A stretch of 64,000 nt of DNA from an uncultured Bacteroidia bacterium (GTDB taxonomy: Bacteria > Bacteroidota > Bacteroidia > Bacteroidales > UBA932), in the NCBI GenBank assembly GCA_902801205.1, contig CADCHE010000008.1, positions 1-64,000 of the forward strand, in the 5' to 3' direction. Below the pieces are notes generated by a model. The model did no database searches. It was not told where the DNA came from and saw only the letters and a list, made by a program, of their open reading frames with translations. Shown here piece after piece: positions 63,186-64,000 of this stretch. Every line of letters starts with the position of its first letter. The first letter of the stretch is position 1. The translations under genes were made by a program, and so were the position numbers.

Positions 63186-64000
63186 TGAAGAACGAATCCG
63201 CATACTTCCAGCCGGAGATCGAGACGCTGTCCGTCTCCGCCATCCGGGACCTTCAGTTGAAGGGCCTCCGGGAGATGCTGCAGCGCTGCATGCAGTCGGA
63301 GTTCTACCGGAGACGCTTCCGCGAGGCGGGGGTCTCTCCGGAGGACATTCGCTCGCTGGACGACCTGCAGCGCCTGCCTTTCACGACCAAGGAAGACCTC
63401 CGGGAAAACTATCCGTTCGGTCTGTGCTGCGTCCCGTTGCAGGAATGTGTCCGCCTGCACTCCTCGAGCGGTACGACGGGCAATCCGACCGTCGTGCTGC
63501 ATACGCGCCGGGACCTGGACGACTGGGCGACCGCCGTCGCCCGCTGCCTGTGGATGGTGGGGAGCCGTCCCGACGACGTTTTCCAGAATTCGGCCGGGTA
63601 CGGCATGTTCACCGCCGGGCTGGGCTTCCAGTACGGCGCCGAGAAGGTGGGAATGCTCACCGTTCCCGCTGCGGCCGGCAACACCCTCCGGCAGATCAAG
63701 TTCATCAAGGATTTCGGAACGACCGTCCTCCATGCGATCCCGAGCTATGCCTCGCGGATCTACGAGGTGATGCGCCAGGAAGGGGTCGATCCTGTCCGCG
63801 ACACGCGGCTTCGGGTGCTGTGCATCGGCGCCGAACCGCACAGCGAAGAGCAGCGCCGGCGCATCGAGGAGAACCTGCACGTCAAGGCCTACAACTCCTA
63901 CGGCATCTCCGAAATGATGGGCCCCGGCGTCGCCTTCGAGTGCCCGGAACAGAATGGCCTGCACATCTGGGAAGACTATTTCATCGCGGAGATCATCGAT
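63182..64000 (+). CDS. paaK: Second phenylacetate-CoA ligase, cut by the window edge
   Basis: At least 273 residues of a second PaaK, beginning MMKNESAYFQPEIETLSVSA. It shows LPFTTKEDLRENYPFGL, HSSSGTTGNPTVVLHT, VFQNSAGYGMFTAGLGFQYG, YNSYGISEMMGPGVAFEC and FIAEIID. It is clearly a paralogue of the upstream gene but differs in the substrate-pocket stretch between the ATP loop and ISEMMGPG, so the two may prefer different aryl acids. ATG 63182 or 63185 are both possible starts. Confidence 0.93.
   Translation, partial: MMKNESAYFQPEIETLSVSAIRDLQLKGLREMLQRCMQSEFYRRRFREAGVSPEDIRSLDDLQRLPFTTKEDLRENYPFGLCCVPLQECVRLHSSSGTTGNPTVVLHTRRDLDDWATAVARCLWMVGSRPDDVFQNSAGYGMFTAGLGFQYGAEKVGMLTVPAAAGNTLRQIKFIKDFGTTVLHAIPSYASRIYEVMRQEGVDPVRDTRLRVLCIGAEPHSEEQRRRIEENLHVKAYNSYGISEMMGPGVAFECPEQNGLHIWEDYFIAEIID

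Overview
The window is a chromosomal segment of a GC-rich member of the Bacteroidales. The grounds are two SusC/SusD outer-membrane pairs, many lipoproteins, and Bacteroidetes-type -7 boxes (TAnnTTTG, best examples near 6047, 26180 and 58354). Others are a DUF5683-ParB-ParA-MltD cluster and a BspA-type repeat protein. The exact genus cannot be told from the sequence; a Rikenellaceae-like or uncultured gut lineage is a guess. Genes are dense, mostly in short operons, and 3' ends of neighbours often touch or overlap.

Layout: 0.2-2.9 kb, CutC-like protein and a transglutaminase lipoprotein (minus). 3.0-3.2 kb, a small probably frameshifted ORF. 3.2-10.4 kb, an acyl-CoA synthetase diverging from an AraC-type regulator, then a small SusC/SusD locus. 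10.4-11.5 kb, one ORF joining hypoxanthine phosphoribosyltransferase to adenylate kinase. 11.6-20.0 kb, housekeeping: a helix-hairpin-helix barrel protein, then on the minus strand priA and parA-parB-DUF5683-mltD. 20.1-24.7 kb, an accessory patch: nuclease and integrase remnants, a membrane-anchored LuxR regulator, a 45-aa acidic peptide and a BspA-like lipoprotein. 24.7-29.1 kb, sugar isomerase-like protein, tRNA-Phe, an SDR dehydrogenase, an esterase lipoprotein and a CNNM/HlyC-type membrane protein.

29.2-48.9 kb is a large nutrient-acquisition region. The minus strand carries GH106-like and GH37-like enzymes, an aquaporin and a TIM-barrel isomerase-like lipoprotein. Diverging from these is a plus-strand operon susC-susD-DUF4843-PKD-like lipoprotein-zinc metalloprotease. 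Its metalloprotease and lack of a polysaccharide-degrading enzyme suggest a peptide or protein substrate. It is preceded by a strongly folded leader. A secreted propeller-like protein and a DUF5107/TPR protein follow.

48.9-57.6 kb holds ResB/CcsA cytochrome c maturation genes behind an M1 aminopeptidase, then an AI-2E-family permease, an acyltransferase-3, an unknown membrane protein behind two overlapping palindromes, and mutY with an outer-membrane protein gene. 58.4-64.0 kb is an aromatic-acid operon: iorA-iorB-aminotransferase-paaK-paaK. Transamination of aromatic amino acids, ferredoxin-linked oxidative decarboxylation to aryl-acetyl-CoA, and reversible CoA-ligase steps would link aromatic amino acids with arylacetates. 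The second paaK runs off the right edge.
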